Below, piece after piece: positions 50,062 to 58,662 of a DNA stretch of 64,000 bases (position 1 is the stretch's first letter; each line of letters begins with the position of its first letter). A program made the translations under genes and the position numbers. The stretch comes from Streptomyces sp. CGMCC 4.7035. Its GTDB lineage: Bacteria > Actinomycetota > Actinomycetes > Streptomycetales > Streptomycetaceae. Location of the stretch: contig NZ_CP134053.1 in assembly GCF_031583065.1 (NCBI RefSeq), positions 7,543,001 through 7,607,000 on the forward strand, written 5' to 3'. Under the pieces are notes generated by a model. That model saw only the letters and a list, made by a program, of their open reading frames with translations, searched no databases and was not told the origin of the DNA.

Positions 50062-51162
50062 ATGTCCGACTTCGTACCCGGACTCGAAGGAGTCATCGCG
50101 TTCGAGACGGAGATCGCCGAACCGGACAAGGAGGGCGGCGCCCTGAGGTACCGGGGCGTCGACATCGAGGATCTGGTCGGCCATGTCTCGTTCGGCAATG
50201 TGTGGGGGCTGCTCGTCGACGGCGCCTTCAATCCCGGTCTGCCGCCCGCCGAGCCGTTCCCCATCCCGGTCCACTCCGGCGACATCCGCGTGGACGTGCA
50301 GTCGGCGCTCGCCATGCTCGCGCCGGTGTGGGGCCTGAAACCGCTCCTCGACATCGACGCCGAGCAGGCCCGCGAGGACCTGGCCCGCGCGGCCGTCATG
50401 GCACTGTCGTACGTCGCCCAGTCGGCGCGCGGCCAGGGCCTGCCGATGGTGCCGCAGCGCGAGATCGACAAGGCGCACTCCGTGGTGGAGCGGTTCATGA
50501 TCCGCTGGCGGGGCGAGCCGGACCCGAAGCACGTCGCGGCCGTCGACGCCTACTGGACGTCGGCCGCCGAGCACGGCATGAACGCCTCCACCTTCACGGC
50601 CCGGGTCATCGCGTCCACCGGCGCGGACGTGGCGGCCGCGCTGTCCGGTGCCGTGGGTGCGATGTCCGGGCCGCTGCACGGCGGGGCGCCCTCCCGCGTC
50701 CTCGGCATGATCGAGGAGATCGAGCGCACCGGTGACGCGGAGGCCTATGTGAAGCGGGCCCTGGACAAGGGTGAGCGGCTGATGGGCTTCGGTCACCGGG
50801 TGTACCGGGCGGAGGATCCGCGGGCGCGCGTGCTGCGCCGGACGGCCCGGGAGCTGGGCGCGCCGCGTTTCGAGATCGCGGAGGCGCTGGAGAAGGCGGC
50901 TCTGGAGGAGCTGCACAACCGCCGTCCCGACCGCGTCCTGGCGACGAATGTCGAGTTCTGGGCCGCGATCATGCTGGACTTCGCCGAGGTCCCGGCGCAC
51001 ATGTTCACGTCGATGTTCACGTGTGCCCGTACGGCGGGCTGGTCGGCGCACATCCTGGAGCAGAAGCGGACGGGACGGCTCGTGCGGCCGTCTGCGCGTT
51101 ATATCGGCCCGGGTCCGCGCAGCCCCCAGGAGATCGAGGGGTACGCGGACATCGCCCACTGA
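50062..51162 (+). CDS. Citrate synthase 2
   Basis: 366 residues, short (actinobacterial type II-like) citrate synthase. Catalytic residues are in place: [16 protein letters not shown] (His), [20 protein letters not shown] (His, Arg) and [20 protein letters not shown] (Asp). It condenses acetyl-CoA (or possibly propionyl-CoA) with oxaloacetate. GAGGAGCCGCCTG before ATG 50062. No operator of the island type. Confidence 0.94.
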   Translation: MSDFVPGLEGVIAFETEIAEPDKEGGALRYRGVDIEDLVGHVSFGNVWGLLVDGAFNPGLPPAEPFPIPVHSGDIRVDVQSALAMLAPVWGLKPLLDIDAEQAREDLARAAVMALSYVAQSARGQGLPMVPQREIDKAHSVVERFMIRWRGEPDPKHVAAVDAYWTSAAEHGMNASTFTARVIASTGADVAAALSGAVGAMSGPLHGGAPSRVLGMIEEIERTGDAEAYVKRALDKGERLMGFGHRVYRAEDPRARVLRRTARELGAPRFEIAEALEKAALEELHNRRPDRVLATNVEFWAAIMLDFAEVPAHMFTSMFTCARTAGWSAHILEQKRTGRLVRPSARYIGPGPRSPQEIEGYADIAH

Positions 51163-51189
51163 AGGGGTGCCTGAGGGGCGCGGGCGGCT

Positions 51190-51302
51190 GCGGGTCCGTT
51201 GCGGCTGGTCGCGCCCCCAAGTTCTCGGCTTCGCTCGAACAGGTGCCCCCATCGCGGCGGAGCCGCATGTCGACAGGGCCCCGCGTCCCTGACGGGCGCT
51301 GT
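51190..51302. repeat. Dispersed element A, copy 3, with element B nested inside
   Basis: GCGGGTCCGTTGCGGCTGGT starts the A element and GGCGGAGCCGCATGT plus CCCCGCGTCCCT end it; between them 51214-51251 is a diverged element B (CCCCCAAGTTCTC ... GAACAGGTGCCCCC). Located between the convergent citrate synthase and dioxygenase genes. Confidence 0.65.
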
Positions 51303-51304
51303 CC

Positions 51305-52321
51305 TTACGCCGGAGTCAGCAAGTTCCCGTGGTGCCGCTCCGCCACCAGCGGGTGCGCCCGCAGCTTGCCCTTCAGTTCGTTGTAGCCGTACTCGGCGAA
51401 CAAGGGATTCGTCGGGTCGTCGGTGATGCCCGGTGCCGTCGACGCGTGCGGGAACGGCAAGGGCTCCACCCGGGCGTCCAGGCGCGGGTTGTAGAAGAAC
51501 GGCACGGAGAAGCGCTCGGTGGCGCCGGGCGGGCTGACGACGCGGTGGTTGGTGGCCAGCAGGTAGCCGTTGGTCGCCACCTCCAGCAGCTCGCCCAGGT
51601 TGACCACGAACGCTCCCTCCAGTGGCGGCACGTCGTGGAAGAGTCCGTCCTCGCGCTGCACCTGGAGCCCGCCGACCTGGTCCTGGAGCAGCAGGGTCAG
51701 GAAGCCGTAGTCCTTGTGCGCGCCGACGCCCTGGTCCGCGCCGTCGTCGGCGCTGCCCGGGTAGCGCACGAGCTTGAGGTGCGGGTGGGCATGGTCGCCG
51801 AAGATCGGGTCGTAGAAGTCGGCGGGGGCGCCGATGGCGGTGAGCAGCTCGTGCAGCAGCCGCTGGGCGACGCCGCCGAGCCGGTCGATCCAGGCCAGTG
51901 CGGCGGTGCGCAGCTCGGGAAGGGCGGCGGGCCACTGGTTGGGGCCCTCCAGCCACCAGTAGGCGGGCTCGCCCGGGCCCGGGGTGCGGGCCGGTCTCTC
52001 GGCGCCTATGTCGAGCTGGTCGCGCCAGTCGCGGGCGCCGCCGGTGCGTTCGTCGCCGGTGCGGGTGTAGCCGCGGAAGTGGGGCGAGTTCACGTTGTCG
52101 AGGGCGAGCCGGTCGGCTTCGGGGAGCGCGAAGAACGCGTGCATGGCGCCGAGCAGCGCGTCGGTCTCGGCTCGGGTGATGCCGTGCCCGATGAGCTGGA
52201 AGAAGCCCACGTCGTGGGCGGCGCTGTGGAGCTGGGCGTGCAGCAGTGCCCGCGCCTGGGGGCCGCGGTCGGCCGCGGAGAGGTCGATGATCGGGAGCTG
52301 TTCGTACGACAGGTGCGTCAT
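51305..52321 (-). CDS. Isopenicillin N synthase-family 2-oxoglutarate/Fe(II) dioxygenase
   Basis: 338 residues. N-terminal DIOX_N region ([20 protein letters not shown]), Fe ligands HxD in [20 protein letters not shown] and the distal His in [20 protein letters not shown] with the RxS co-substrate motif. Members hydroxylate or desaturate amino acids, gibberellin-like acids or secondary metabolites; no cluster partner is adjacent. ATG 52321 gives the normal N-terminus. Confidence 0.9.
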   Translation of the reverse strand: MTHLSYEQLPIIDLSAADRGPQARALLHAQLHSAAHDVGFFQLIGHGITRAETDALLGAMHAFFALPEADRLALDNVNSPHFRGYTRTGDERTGGARDWRDQLDIGAERPARTPGPGEPAYWWLEGPNQWPAALPELRTAALAWIDRLGGVAQRLLHELLTAIGAPADFYDPIFGDHAHPHLKLVRYPGSADDGADQGVGAHKDYGFLTLLLQDQVGGLQVQREDGLFHDVPPLEGAFVVNLGELLEVATNGYLLATNHRVVSPPGATERFSVPFFYNPRLDARVEPLPFPHASTAPGITDDPTNPLFAEYGYNELKGKLRAHPLVAERHHGNLLTPA

Positions 52322-52569
52322 GGGATGCGTCCGCAGGGGTGTACGGGGCACGGGCGCACCGCCGAGGGTGGGGCGGAGCCCTGGTGCCGCGGGGAAGGAA
52401 AAGAAGGAAGAAGAGGGGGCTGGGTCAGGCAGAACGCCGACAGCCCATGCTCGTGACGCGCACGTAGTCCACGTGTCGGCGTCGAACGAGCATCGGAAGC
52501 ATGCGCCAAGGATACTGCGGGGCGGGGGCGCCCGATGCGCGTGTGGGCGGGTTCACAGCCGGGCGGGGC

Positions 52570-53166
52570 TCAGCCCAGCGCGTCCTCCAGCAGCGCCGCC
52601 CACTGTGTCACGACCCGCTCGCGGCGGCCCGCGTCGTCGGTGAGCAGGTTGGCGAGGCCGAGGCCGCGGGCCATGTCGAGCAGGCCCTGGACGGTTTCGC
52701 GGACGCCCGGGCGGGATTCGTCGGCGCCGAGCAGGTCGACGGCGATGCGGTGGGTCTCGCGGCCGACGCGGGCCTCCAGTTCGGTGACGCGCGGGCGCAG
52801 TTGGTCCTCGTTGGAGGCGGCGACCCACAGGTGCAGGGCCGCGCGGAACAGCGGCCCGGTGTACAGGTCGACGAGGGCGGCGACGACGGCGCGGCGATCG
52901 GCGGCGCCCTGCGGGAACAGGGCCCGTATCGCGGTGGAGCGCTCTTCGGCGACGTATTCGACGGCCGCCGTGAACAGGTCCTCGCGGGTCGGGAAGTGGT
53001 GCTGGGCGGCGCCCCGGGAGACGCCGGCGCGTTCGGCGACGACCAGGACCGTGGAGCCCGCCCAGCCGTGTTCGGCGAGGCAGGCCACGGCGGCTTCCAG
53101 GAGCCGCTGCCGGGTGGCCCGGCTGCGGTCCTGCTTGGGGACACGTTCGGCAGTGCTCACACCCAT
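52570..53166 (-). CDS. TetR-family repressor, probable regulator of the Atu-like operon
   Basis: 198 residues. N-terminal HTH: RQRLLEAAVACLAEHGWAGS then VAERAGVSRGAAQHHFPTRE (residues ~19-62), followed by a helical ligand domain. Last gene of the leftward operon (7 bases after the hydratase stop). Its probable operator is the CAAGC-type palindrome before the first gene at 62758. It is the only TetR gene in the window, but its position argues against it owning the TGAC-N5-GTCA sites. Confidence 0.85.
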   Translation of the reverse strand: MGVSTAERVPKQDRSRATRQRLLEAAVACLAEHGWAGSTVLVVAERAGVSRGAAQHHFPTREDLFTAAVEYVAEERSTAIRALFPQGAADRRAVVAALVDLYTGPLFRAALHLWVAASNEDQLRPRVTELEARVGRETHRIAVDLLGADESRPGVRETVQGLLDMARGLGLANLLTDDAGRRERVVTQWAALLEDALG

Positions 53167-53173
53167 ACCGCGC

Positions 53174-53911
53174 TCACCACACCCATGCGGGATCCCGTCG
53201 TTCGAGGAAGGCCGTCATCCCCTCGCGGGCCTGCGGGGAGGAGAACAGCCGGGCCGAGAGCGCGGTCAGGTCGGCCGCGTCCCGGTCGAAGATCTCCAGC
53301 ACATTAGCCGTGAGCAGTTGTTTGGTCTCGGCCAGGCCCTGGGGTGAGGCCCGGCGCAGTCCGTCGAGGACGGGTGCGAGCACCTCGTCGACGTCGTCGC
53401 CGGCCGTCGTGAGCAGCCCGGTGCGTACGGCCTCGGTGGCGTCGAAGCGTTCGCCGGTGAGGTAGTAGCGGGCGAGGACGCGGGGATCCGTGCGTGGCAG
53501 CAGGGTCAGCGAGATGACGGCGGGTGCGACACCGATGCGTACTTCTGTGAAGGCGAAGGTGGCGTCGGTGGAGGCGGCCGCGATGTCGCAGGCGCCCAGC
53601 AGGCCGAGGCCGCCCGCCCGTACGTGCCCGGTGACCCGGGCGACGACCGGTTTGCGCAGCTCGACGATCTGCCGCAGCAGCCCGACCAGTGCCGCGGGGT
53701 CCGGAGGGTCGCGCAGGTCGGCGCCCGCGCAGAAGGTGTTCCCGGTGTGGGTGAGGACGACGGCGCGTGTGCCGGGGTCCTTGCCGCAGCGGGTCAGCGC
53801 CTCGGCCAGGGCGTCGGCGAGTGCGGCCGACAGGGCGTTGCGGTTGCCGGGCGAGTCGAGGGTGAGGGTGGTGATGCCGCGGTCGCCCGCGGTGCGTACG
53901 AGTTCGGTCAC
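53174..53911 (-). CDS. Enoyl-CoA hydratase, LiuC/AtuE-like
   Basis: 245 residues. Crotonase motifs NTFCAGADLRDPPD, GLGLLGACDIAAAST and the segment FAFTEVRIGVAPAVISLTLL, where EVRxGxxPA is typical of 3-methylglutaconyl-CoA and isohexenylglutaconyl-CoA hydratases. That fits the carboxylase-dependent pathway of the operon (carboxylated enoyl-CoA is hydrated to an HMG-CoA-like product). GTG 53911 overlaps the ligase stop (GTGA). Confidence 0.85.
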   Translation of the reverse strand: MTELVRTAGDRGITTLTLDSPGNRNALSAALADALAEALTRCGKDPGTRAVVLTHTGNTFCAGADLRDPPDPAALVGLLRQIVELRKPVVARVTGHVRAGGLGLLGACDIAAASTDATFAFTEVRIGVAPAVISLTLLPRTDPRVLARYYLTGERFDATEAVRTGLLTTAGDDVDEVLAPVLDGLRRASPQGLAETKQLLTANVLEIFDRDAADLTALSARLFSSPQAREGMTAFLERRDPAWVW

Positions 53912-55473
53912 GTGCGCTCCCTGAGCTGCCGGCGGAGGATCTTCCCGGAGACGGCCCGTGGCACCCTGTCGATGAAGGTGACGTTCCGGACGCGTTTGTA
54001 GGGGGCGACACGTTCGGCGACGTACATCATGACCTCTCCTTCGGAGAGGTCGTCCGCGTCCGGCTGGCGTACTACAAAGGCGTGCGGGATCTCGTTGTTG
54101 TCGTCGTTGTAGACGCCGATGACGGCGGCGTCCGCGATCTTCGGGTGGGTGAGCAGGAGGGCCTCCAGTTCGGCGGGGGCCACCTGGAAGCCCTTGTACT
54201 TGATGAGTTCCTTGACGCGGTCGACGACGAACAGCCAGCCGTCGGCGTCGACGTGGCCGATGTCCCCGGTGTGCAGCCAGCCGTCGCTGTCGATCATCGC
54301 GTCGGTCGCCTCGGGGCGCCCCAGGTAGCCCTTCATCACCTGGGGGCCGCGGATGGCGATCTCGCCGGTCTCGCCGACGCCGAGGTCCATGTCGGGGTCG
54401 TCGAGGGAGAGGATCCGCATCTCGGTTCCGGGGACGAGCTTGCCGACGGTGCCGGGGGGCGCGTCGAGGGCGTCCAGGGGCACGACGTGTGTGCACGGGG
54501 ACAGTTCCGTCATGCCGTATCCCTGGCCGATGGGCGGCAGGCCGAGGCGCTCGGCGCAGGCCACCGCCAGCCTGGCGTCCAGGGGTGCCGCGGCGCTGAT
54601 GATGTACTTCAGGGAGGACAGGTCGTACTGCGCGACGGCCGGGTGCTTGGCGAGGGCCAGCACGAGCGGCGGGGCCACGTACAGGCCGGTGATGCGGTGG
54701 GTCTGGATGGCCTCCAGGAAGGTGTCCAGATCGAAACGCGGCAGCACCACGACGGTGGCCCCCTGCCTCAGGGGTGCGTTCATGAGAGCCGTCATGCCGT
54801 AGATGTGGAAGAAGGGCAGCACCGCGAGGATGCGCTCGCCCGGGCCCGTTCCCATGAGCGGCCGGATCTGTGCGAGGTTGGTGGCGATCTGCCGGTGGGT
54901 GAGCATCACACCCTTGGGGATGCCCGTGGTCCCCGACGAGTACGGGAGGGCCGCTATGTCCTCCGCCGGGTCGATGTCGACCTGGGGTTCGGGCGCGCCG
55001 GTGGCCAGCATGTCGACGAGGGACCGGTGGCCGGACGCGGTGTCGCAGACGAAGATCTCCCGTACGCCGCCCGCCTTTTCGGCGGCGGTGCGGGCCGTCT
55101 CCAACAGCGGTGACACGGTGACGATCCAGCGGGCGGCCGAGTCGCGCAGCTGCTTGGCGAACTCCTCCGCCGTGGCGAGCGGGTGCACGGTCGTGACCGA
55201 CGCCCCCGCGCGCGTGGCGGCGTAGAAGGCGGTCGGGAAGGCGATGGTGTTGGGGCTGTGCAGGGCGAGGACGTCGCCCTTGCGTACACCCGCGTCGGCG
55301 AAGGCGGCGGCCAGTCGCCGGTGGAACCGGTCGAGCTGCTCGTACGTGAGGGTGGTGCCGTCCACGCCGTCGATCAGGGCGGGCAGCTCACCGAACTCGG
55401 CGGCCCGGCCCAGGACCGCGTCGTGGATGGGGAGTTCGATGGCCGGGACGTCTGCGTACTGGCTTCGGAACAC
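53908..55473 (-). CDS. AMP-forming acyl-CoA ligase (4-coumarate-CoA ligase-like)
   Basis: 521 residues. LPYSSGTTGIPKGVMLTHRQ (A3), GYGMTELSPCTHVVP (A5), HTGDIGHVDADGWLFVVDRV (A7-A8), KELIKYKGFQVAPAELEALL and the terminal VPRAVSGKILRRQLRE with the A10 Lys. The 4CL group accepts aromatic, fatty or terpenoid acids; here a terpenoid or branched acid is suggested by context. GTG 55473 with GAGGAGGAA upstream. Confidence 0.9.
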   Translation of the reverse strand: MFRSQYADVPAIELPIHDAVLGRAAEFGELPALIDGVDGTTLTYEQLDRFHRRLAAAFADAGVRKGDVLALHSPNTIAFPTAFYAATRAGASVTTVHPLATAEEFAKQLRDSAARWIVTVSPLLETARTAAEKAGGVREIFVCDTASGHRSLVDMLATGAPEPQVDIDPAEDIAALPYSSGTTGIPKGVMLTHRQIATNLAQIRPLMGTGPGERILAVLPFFHIYGMTALMNAPLRQGATVVVLPRFDLDTFLEAIQTHRITGLYVAPPLVLALAKHPAVAQYDLSSLKYIISAAAPLDARLAVACAERLGLPPIGQGYGMTELSPCTHVVPLDALDAPPGTVGKLVPGTEMRILSLDDPDMDLGVGETGEIAIRGPQVMKGYLGRPEATDAMIDSDGWLHTGDIGHVDADGWLFVVDRVKELIKYKGFQVAPAELEALLLTHPKIADAAVIGVYNDDNNEIPHAFVVRQPDADDLSEGEVMMYVAERVAPYKRVRNVTFIDRVPRAVSGKILRRQLRERT

Positions 55474-55520
55474 GGTTCCTCCTCGTACGACTCTGTACGG
55501 CTGCGGGGCGGCTGCCGGGG

Positions 55521-56654
55521 CTAGTACGACTTCGGCAGGCCCAGGGTCTGGTGCGAGACGTAGTTGAGAATCATCTCCCGACTCACCGGTGCGATACGAG
55601 ACACGCGCGCGGCCGTGATGAGTGAGGCGAGCCCGAACTCGCGCGTGAGTCCGTTGCCGCCGAGGGTGTGCACGGCTTGGTCGACGGCCTTCACGCAGGC
55701 TTCCCCGGCCGCGTACTTGGCCATGTTGGCGGCCTCCCCGGCGGCGACGTCGTCTCCGGAGTCGTACAGGAACGCGGCCTTCTGCATCATCAGGCGGGCC
55801 AGTTCGAGGTCGATGTGCGCCTGCGCGAGGGGGTGGGCGATCGCCTGGTGGGCGCCGATGGGCTGCTTCCAGACGGCGCGGTCGCGCGCGTACTCGACGG
55901 CGCGGGAGAGCGCGTAGCGGCCCATGCCGATCGCGAAGGCGGCGGTCATGACGCGCTCGGGGTTGAGGCCGGCGAACAGTTGGAGCAGTCCCGCGTCCTC
56001 GTCGCCGACGAGCGCGTCGGCGGGCAGCCGCACGTCGTCGAGCGTCAGCTCGAACTGCTTCTCCGCGGCGGACAGTTCCATGTCGATCTGCCGCCGCCCG
56101 AAGCCGGGCGCGTCCCGGGGGACGATGAACAGGCAGGGCTTGAGCCTTCCGGTACGTGCGTCTTCGGTGCGTCCGACGATCAGGGTCGCGTCGGCGATGT
56201 CGACGCCGGAGATGAACACCTTGCGGCCGGTGAGGATCCAGTCGTCGCCGTCGCGGCGGGCGGTGGTGGTGATGCGGTGGGAGTTGGAGCCGGCGTCGGG
56301 TTCGGTGATGCCGAAGGCCATGATCCGGGTGCCGTCGGCCAGGCCTGGCAGCCATTGTTCCTTTTGGGCGATGGTGCCGAAGCGGGCTATGACCGTGCCG
56401 CAGATCGCCGGGGAGACGACCAGCATGAGGAGGGGGCAACCGGCTGCACCCAGCTCTTCGAGGACGAGGGAGAGCTCCGCTATGCCGCCGCCTCCGCCAC
56501 CGTATGCCTCCGGCAGGTTGACGCCGAGGTAGCCGAGCTTGGCTGCCTCGGACCAGAGTGCGGCGGGGTCGTGGTCGCGGCCGTGGCGGGTGCCGAGGGC
56601 GGCTACGGCCGAGCGGAGGGCTTTTTGTTCGTCGGATTCGATGACGGGGCTCAT
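55521..56654 (-). CDS. Acyl-CoA dehydrogenase (citronellyl/isovaleryl-CoA type by context)
   Basis: 377 residues. FGITEPDAGSNSHRITTTAR, LTGRKVFISGVDIADATLIV and the C-terminal TLGGNGLTREFGLASLITAA then RIAPVSREMILNYVSHQTLG. Differs from the FadE pairs of the left island and works without a partner gene. In Atu/Liu pathways the dehydrogenase makes the enoyl-CoA that is carboxylated. ATG 56654; 95 bases after the biotin carboxylase stop, a gap holding dispersed element A. Confidence 0.87.
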   Translation of the reverse strand: MSPVIESDEQKALRSAVAALGTRHGRDHDPAALWSEAAKLGYLGVNLPEAYGGGGGGIAELSLVLEELGAAGCPLLMLVVSPAICGTVIARFGTIAQKEQWLPGLADGTRIMAFGITEPDAGSNSHRITTTARRDGDDWILTGRKVFISGVDIADATLIVGRTEDARTGRLKPCLFIVPRDAPGFGRRQIDMELSAAEKQFELTLDDVRLPADALVGDEDAGLLQLFAGLNPERVMTAAFAIGMGRYALSRAVEYARDRAVWKQPIGAHQAIAHPLAQAHIDLELARLMMQKAAFLYDSGDDVAAGEAANMAKYAAGEACVKAVDQAVHTLGGNGLTREFGLASLITAARVSRIAPVSREMILNYVSHQTLGLPKSY

Positions 56655-56662
56655 TGTCGTCT

Positions 56663-56747
56663 CCCGGGTGCGGGTCCGTCGTGGTTGATCGCGCTCACGC
56701 GGCAGAGCCGCATATCGATACAGTCCCGCGCCCCTTAAGGGGCGCGT
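56663..56747. repeat. Dispersed element A, copy 4, with hairpin, inside an operon
   Basis: GTGCGGGTCCGTCGTGGTTG opens it, GGCAGAGCCGCATAT follows, and GCGCCCC-TTAA-GGGGCGC (56728-56745) ends it as a perfect stem. It lies in the only sizeable gap of the operon, where it may reduce expression of the four distal genes. Confidence 0.75.
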
Positions 56748-56749
56748 CA

Positions 56750-58594
56750 CTACTCGGGGCTTTGAACCACTGCCAAGAGGGCCCCGACCTCGACCTGCCG
56801 GCCAGGGGCGACGTGGAGGGCCGTCAGCGTCCCTGCGGCGGGCGCGGTGATCTTGTGCTCCATCTTCATCGCCTCCAGCCAGAGCAACGGCTGGCCGGCC
56901 TGTACGGCGGCTCCGGCGGTCAAGCCGTCGGCGATCCGTACGACCGTTCCCGGCATCGGCGCCAGCAGTGAGCCAGGGGCGTGGTCGGCGGTCGGCTCGT
57001 GGAAGCGGGGCAGGGCTGTCAGCGCCGTCGCACCGACGTACACCCTGTCGCCATACCTGCTGACCTCGAACTTCTGTCGCACGCCGTCCACTTCGAGGAC
57101 CACGAGACGCGCGTCCGCGTGCACCACCCGCACCCCGTCCGCAGCGAGGCCCCCACGCGTGTGCCGGTAGACGACCTCATGCTCCTCGCCCGCCACGAGA
57201 TACCGCTTGACCTGCGGCTGTGACGGCAGGTTGCGCCAGCCACCCCCGAACCGCGAACGGCCATGCGCGTCCGCCAGCGCCGCGGCCAAGGGAGCGTACG
57301 GGTCGGCGGCGGGCTCGGTCAGGTCGGGCAGGTGGCGGTCGTAGAAGCCCGTGTCCATGCGGGCGGTCGTGAACTCCTCGTGGCGCAGGGAGCGGACGAG
57401 CAGGTCTCTGTTCGTCACCGGGCCGTGGATCTCGGACCTCTCCAGGGCGCCCGCCAGTTTGCGAATCGCCTCCGCGCGCGTGGGGGCGTGGGCGACGGCC
57501 TTGGCGAGCATGGGGTCGTAGTGGACGCCGATCGCGTCGCCGTCCGTGTATCCCGTGTCCAGGCGCACGTCCGGTATGGCGAGGCGGTGCAGTGTGCCGG
57601 TCTGCGGGGCCCAGTCCCGCGCCGGGTCCTCGGCGTAGAGGCGGGCCTCGATCGCGTGGCCACGCGCGTGTGGAGGGTCGTTCTCGAGGGCCGCGCCCTC
57701 CGCGACCCGGATCTGGAGCGCCACCAGGTCGATCCCGAACACCGCCTCCGTGACCGGATGCTCCACCTGGAGCCGCGTGTTCATCTCCAGGAAGTGCGCC
57801 CGCCCGTCCGCGACCAGGAACTCCACCGTGCCCGCGCCGACGTAGTCGACGGCGCGGGCGGCCCGTAGGGCCGTCGCGCACAAGGATTCGGTGAGTTCGG
57901 ACGTCAGACCGGGTGCCGGGGCCTCCTCGATCACCTTTTGGTGCCGGCGCTGGAGGGAGCAGTCCCGGGTGCCCAGCGCCCACACCGTGCCGTGTGTGTC
58001 GGCGAGGACCTGCACCTCGACGTGGCGTCCGCCCTCCACGTAGGGCTCGACGAAGACCTCGTCGTCGCCGAAGGCGCTCAGCGCCTCCGCGCGCGCGGCC
58101 GTCAGTTCGGCGTCCAGGGCGTCCAGGGACCGTACGATCCGCATGCCGCGTCCGCCGCCTCCCGCCGCCGCCTTGACCAGCACCGGCAGGTCGTCGGCGG
58201 TGACCGTGGCCGGCGACTCCAGGCCCATCAGCTTCTTGGCTCGGGTCTTGGAGGCCATCGCCTCGATCGCCTCCGGCGGCGGGCCGATCCACACCAGGCC
58301 CGCGTCCTGCACCGCGCGCGCGAAGTCGGCGTTCTCGGACAGGAAGCCGTAGCCGGGGTGCACGGCGTCGGCGTCGGCCGCGAGGGCCGCCTTCACGATC
58401 AGGTCGCCACGCAGATACGTGTCGGCGGGCGCCGCTCCCGGCAGTCGTACCGTCGCGTCGGCCACGCGCGCGTGGAGCGCGTTCTCGTCGGGGTCCGAGT
58501 GCACGGCCACGGTCCGGATGCCCAGCTCACGGCAGGTACGGAAGATGCGGCAGGCGATCTCGCCGCGGTTCGCCACCAGAACGGAAGTAATCAC
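56750..58594 (-). CDS. Acyl-CoA carboxylase alpha subunit (biotin carboxylase plus BCCP)
   Basis: 614 residues. Biotin carboxylase domain (VLVANRGEIACRIFRTCREL; ATP-loop VKAAAGGGGRGMRIV; FLEMNTRLQVEHPVTEAVFG) and a C-terminal biotinyl domain with LEAMKMEHKITAP, Lys being biotinylated. The segment after KTRAKKLMGLESPATV is some 15 residues shorter than in most homologues. GTG 58594. Its start region is part of a 41-bp duplication of the junction with the beta gene. Confidence 0.92.
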   Translation of the reverse strand: MITSVLVANRGEIACRIFRTCRELGIRTVAVHSDPDENALHARVADATVRLPGAAPADTYLRGDLIVKAALAADADAVHPGYGFLSENADFARAVQDAGLVWIGPPPEAIEAMASKTRAKKLMGLESPATVTADDLPVLVKAAAGGGGRGMRIVRSLDALDAELTAARAEALSAFGDDEVFVEPYVEGGRHVEVQVLADTHGTVWALGTRDCSLQRRHQKVIEEAPAPGLTSELTESLCATALRAARAVDYVGAGTVEFLVADGRAHFLEMNTRLQVEHPVTEAVFGIDLVALQIRVAEGAALENDPPHARGHAIEARLYAEDPARDWAPQTGTLHRLAIPDVRLDTGYTDGDAIGVHYDPMLAKAVAHAPTRAEAIRKLAGALERSEIHGPVTNRDLLVRSLRHEEFTTARMDTGFYDRHLPDLTEPAADPYAPLAAALADAHGRSRFGGGWRNLPSQPQVKRYLVAGEEHEVVYRHTRGGLAADGVRVVHADARLVVLEVDGVRQKFEVSRYGDRVYVGATALTALPRFHEPTADHAPGSLLAPMPGTVVRIADGLTAGAAVQAGQPLLWLEAMKMEHKITAPAAGTLTALHVAPGRQVEVGALLAVVQSPE

Positions 58595-58662
58595 GGGGCC
58601 TCACATCCGGAAGACGAAGACACGGAAGTAGTCACAGGGCCTCACATCCGGAAGACGCCGAA
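58581..58662. repeat. 41-bp tandem duplication at the carboxylase gene junction
   Basis: 58581-58621 and 58622-58662 match in most positions (shared GGGCCTCACATCCGGAAGAC). The unit spans the end of the beta gene and the start of the alpha gene, so both the stop region and the GTG start context are present twice. Confidence 0.8.
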
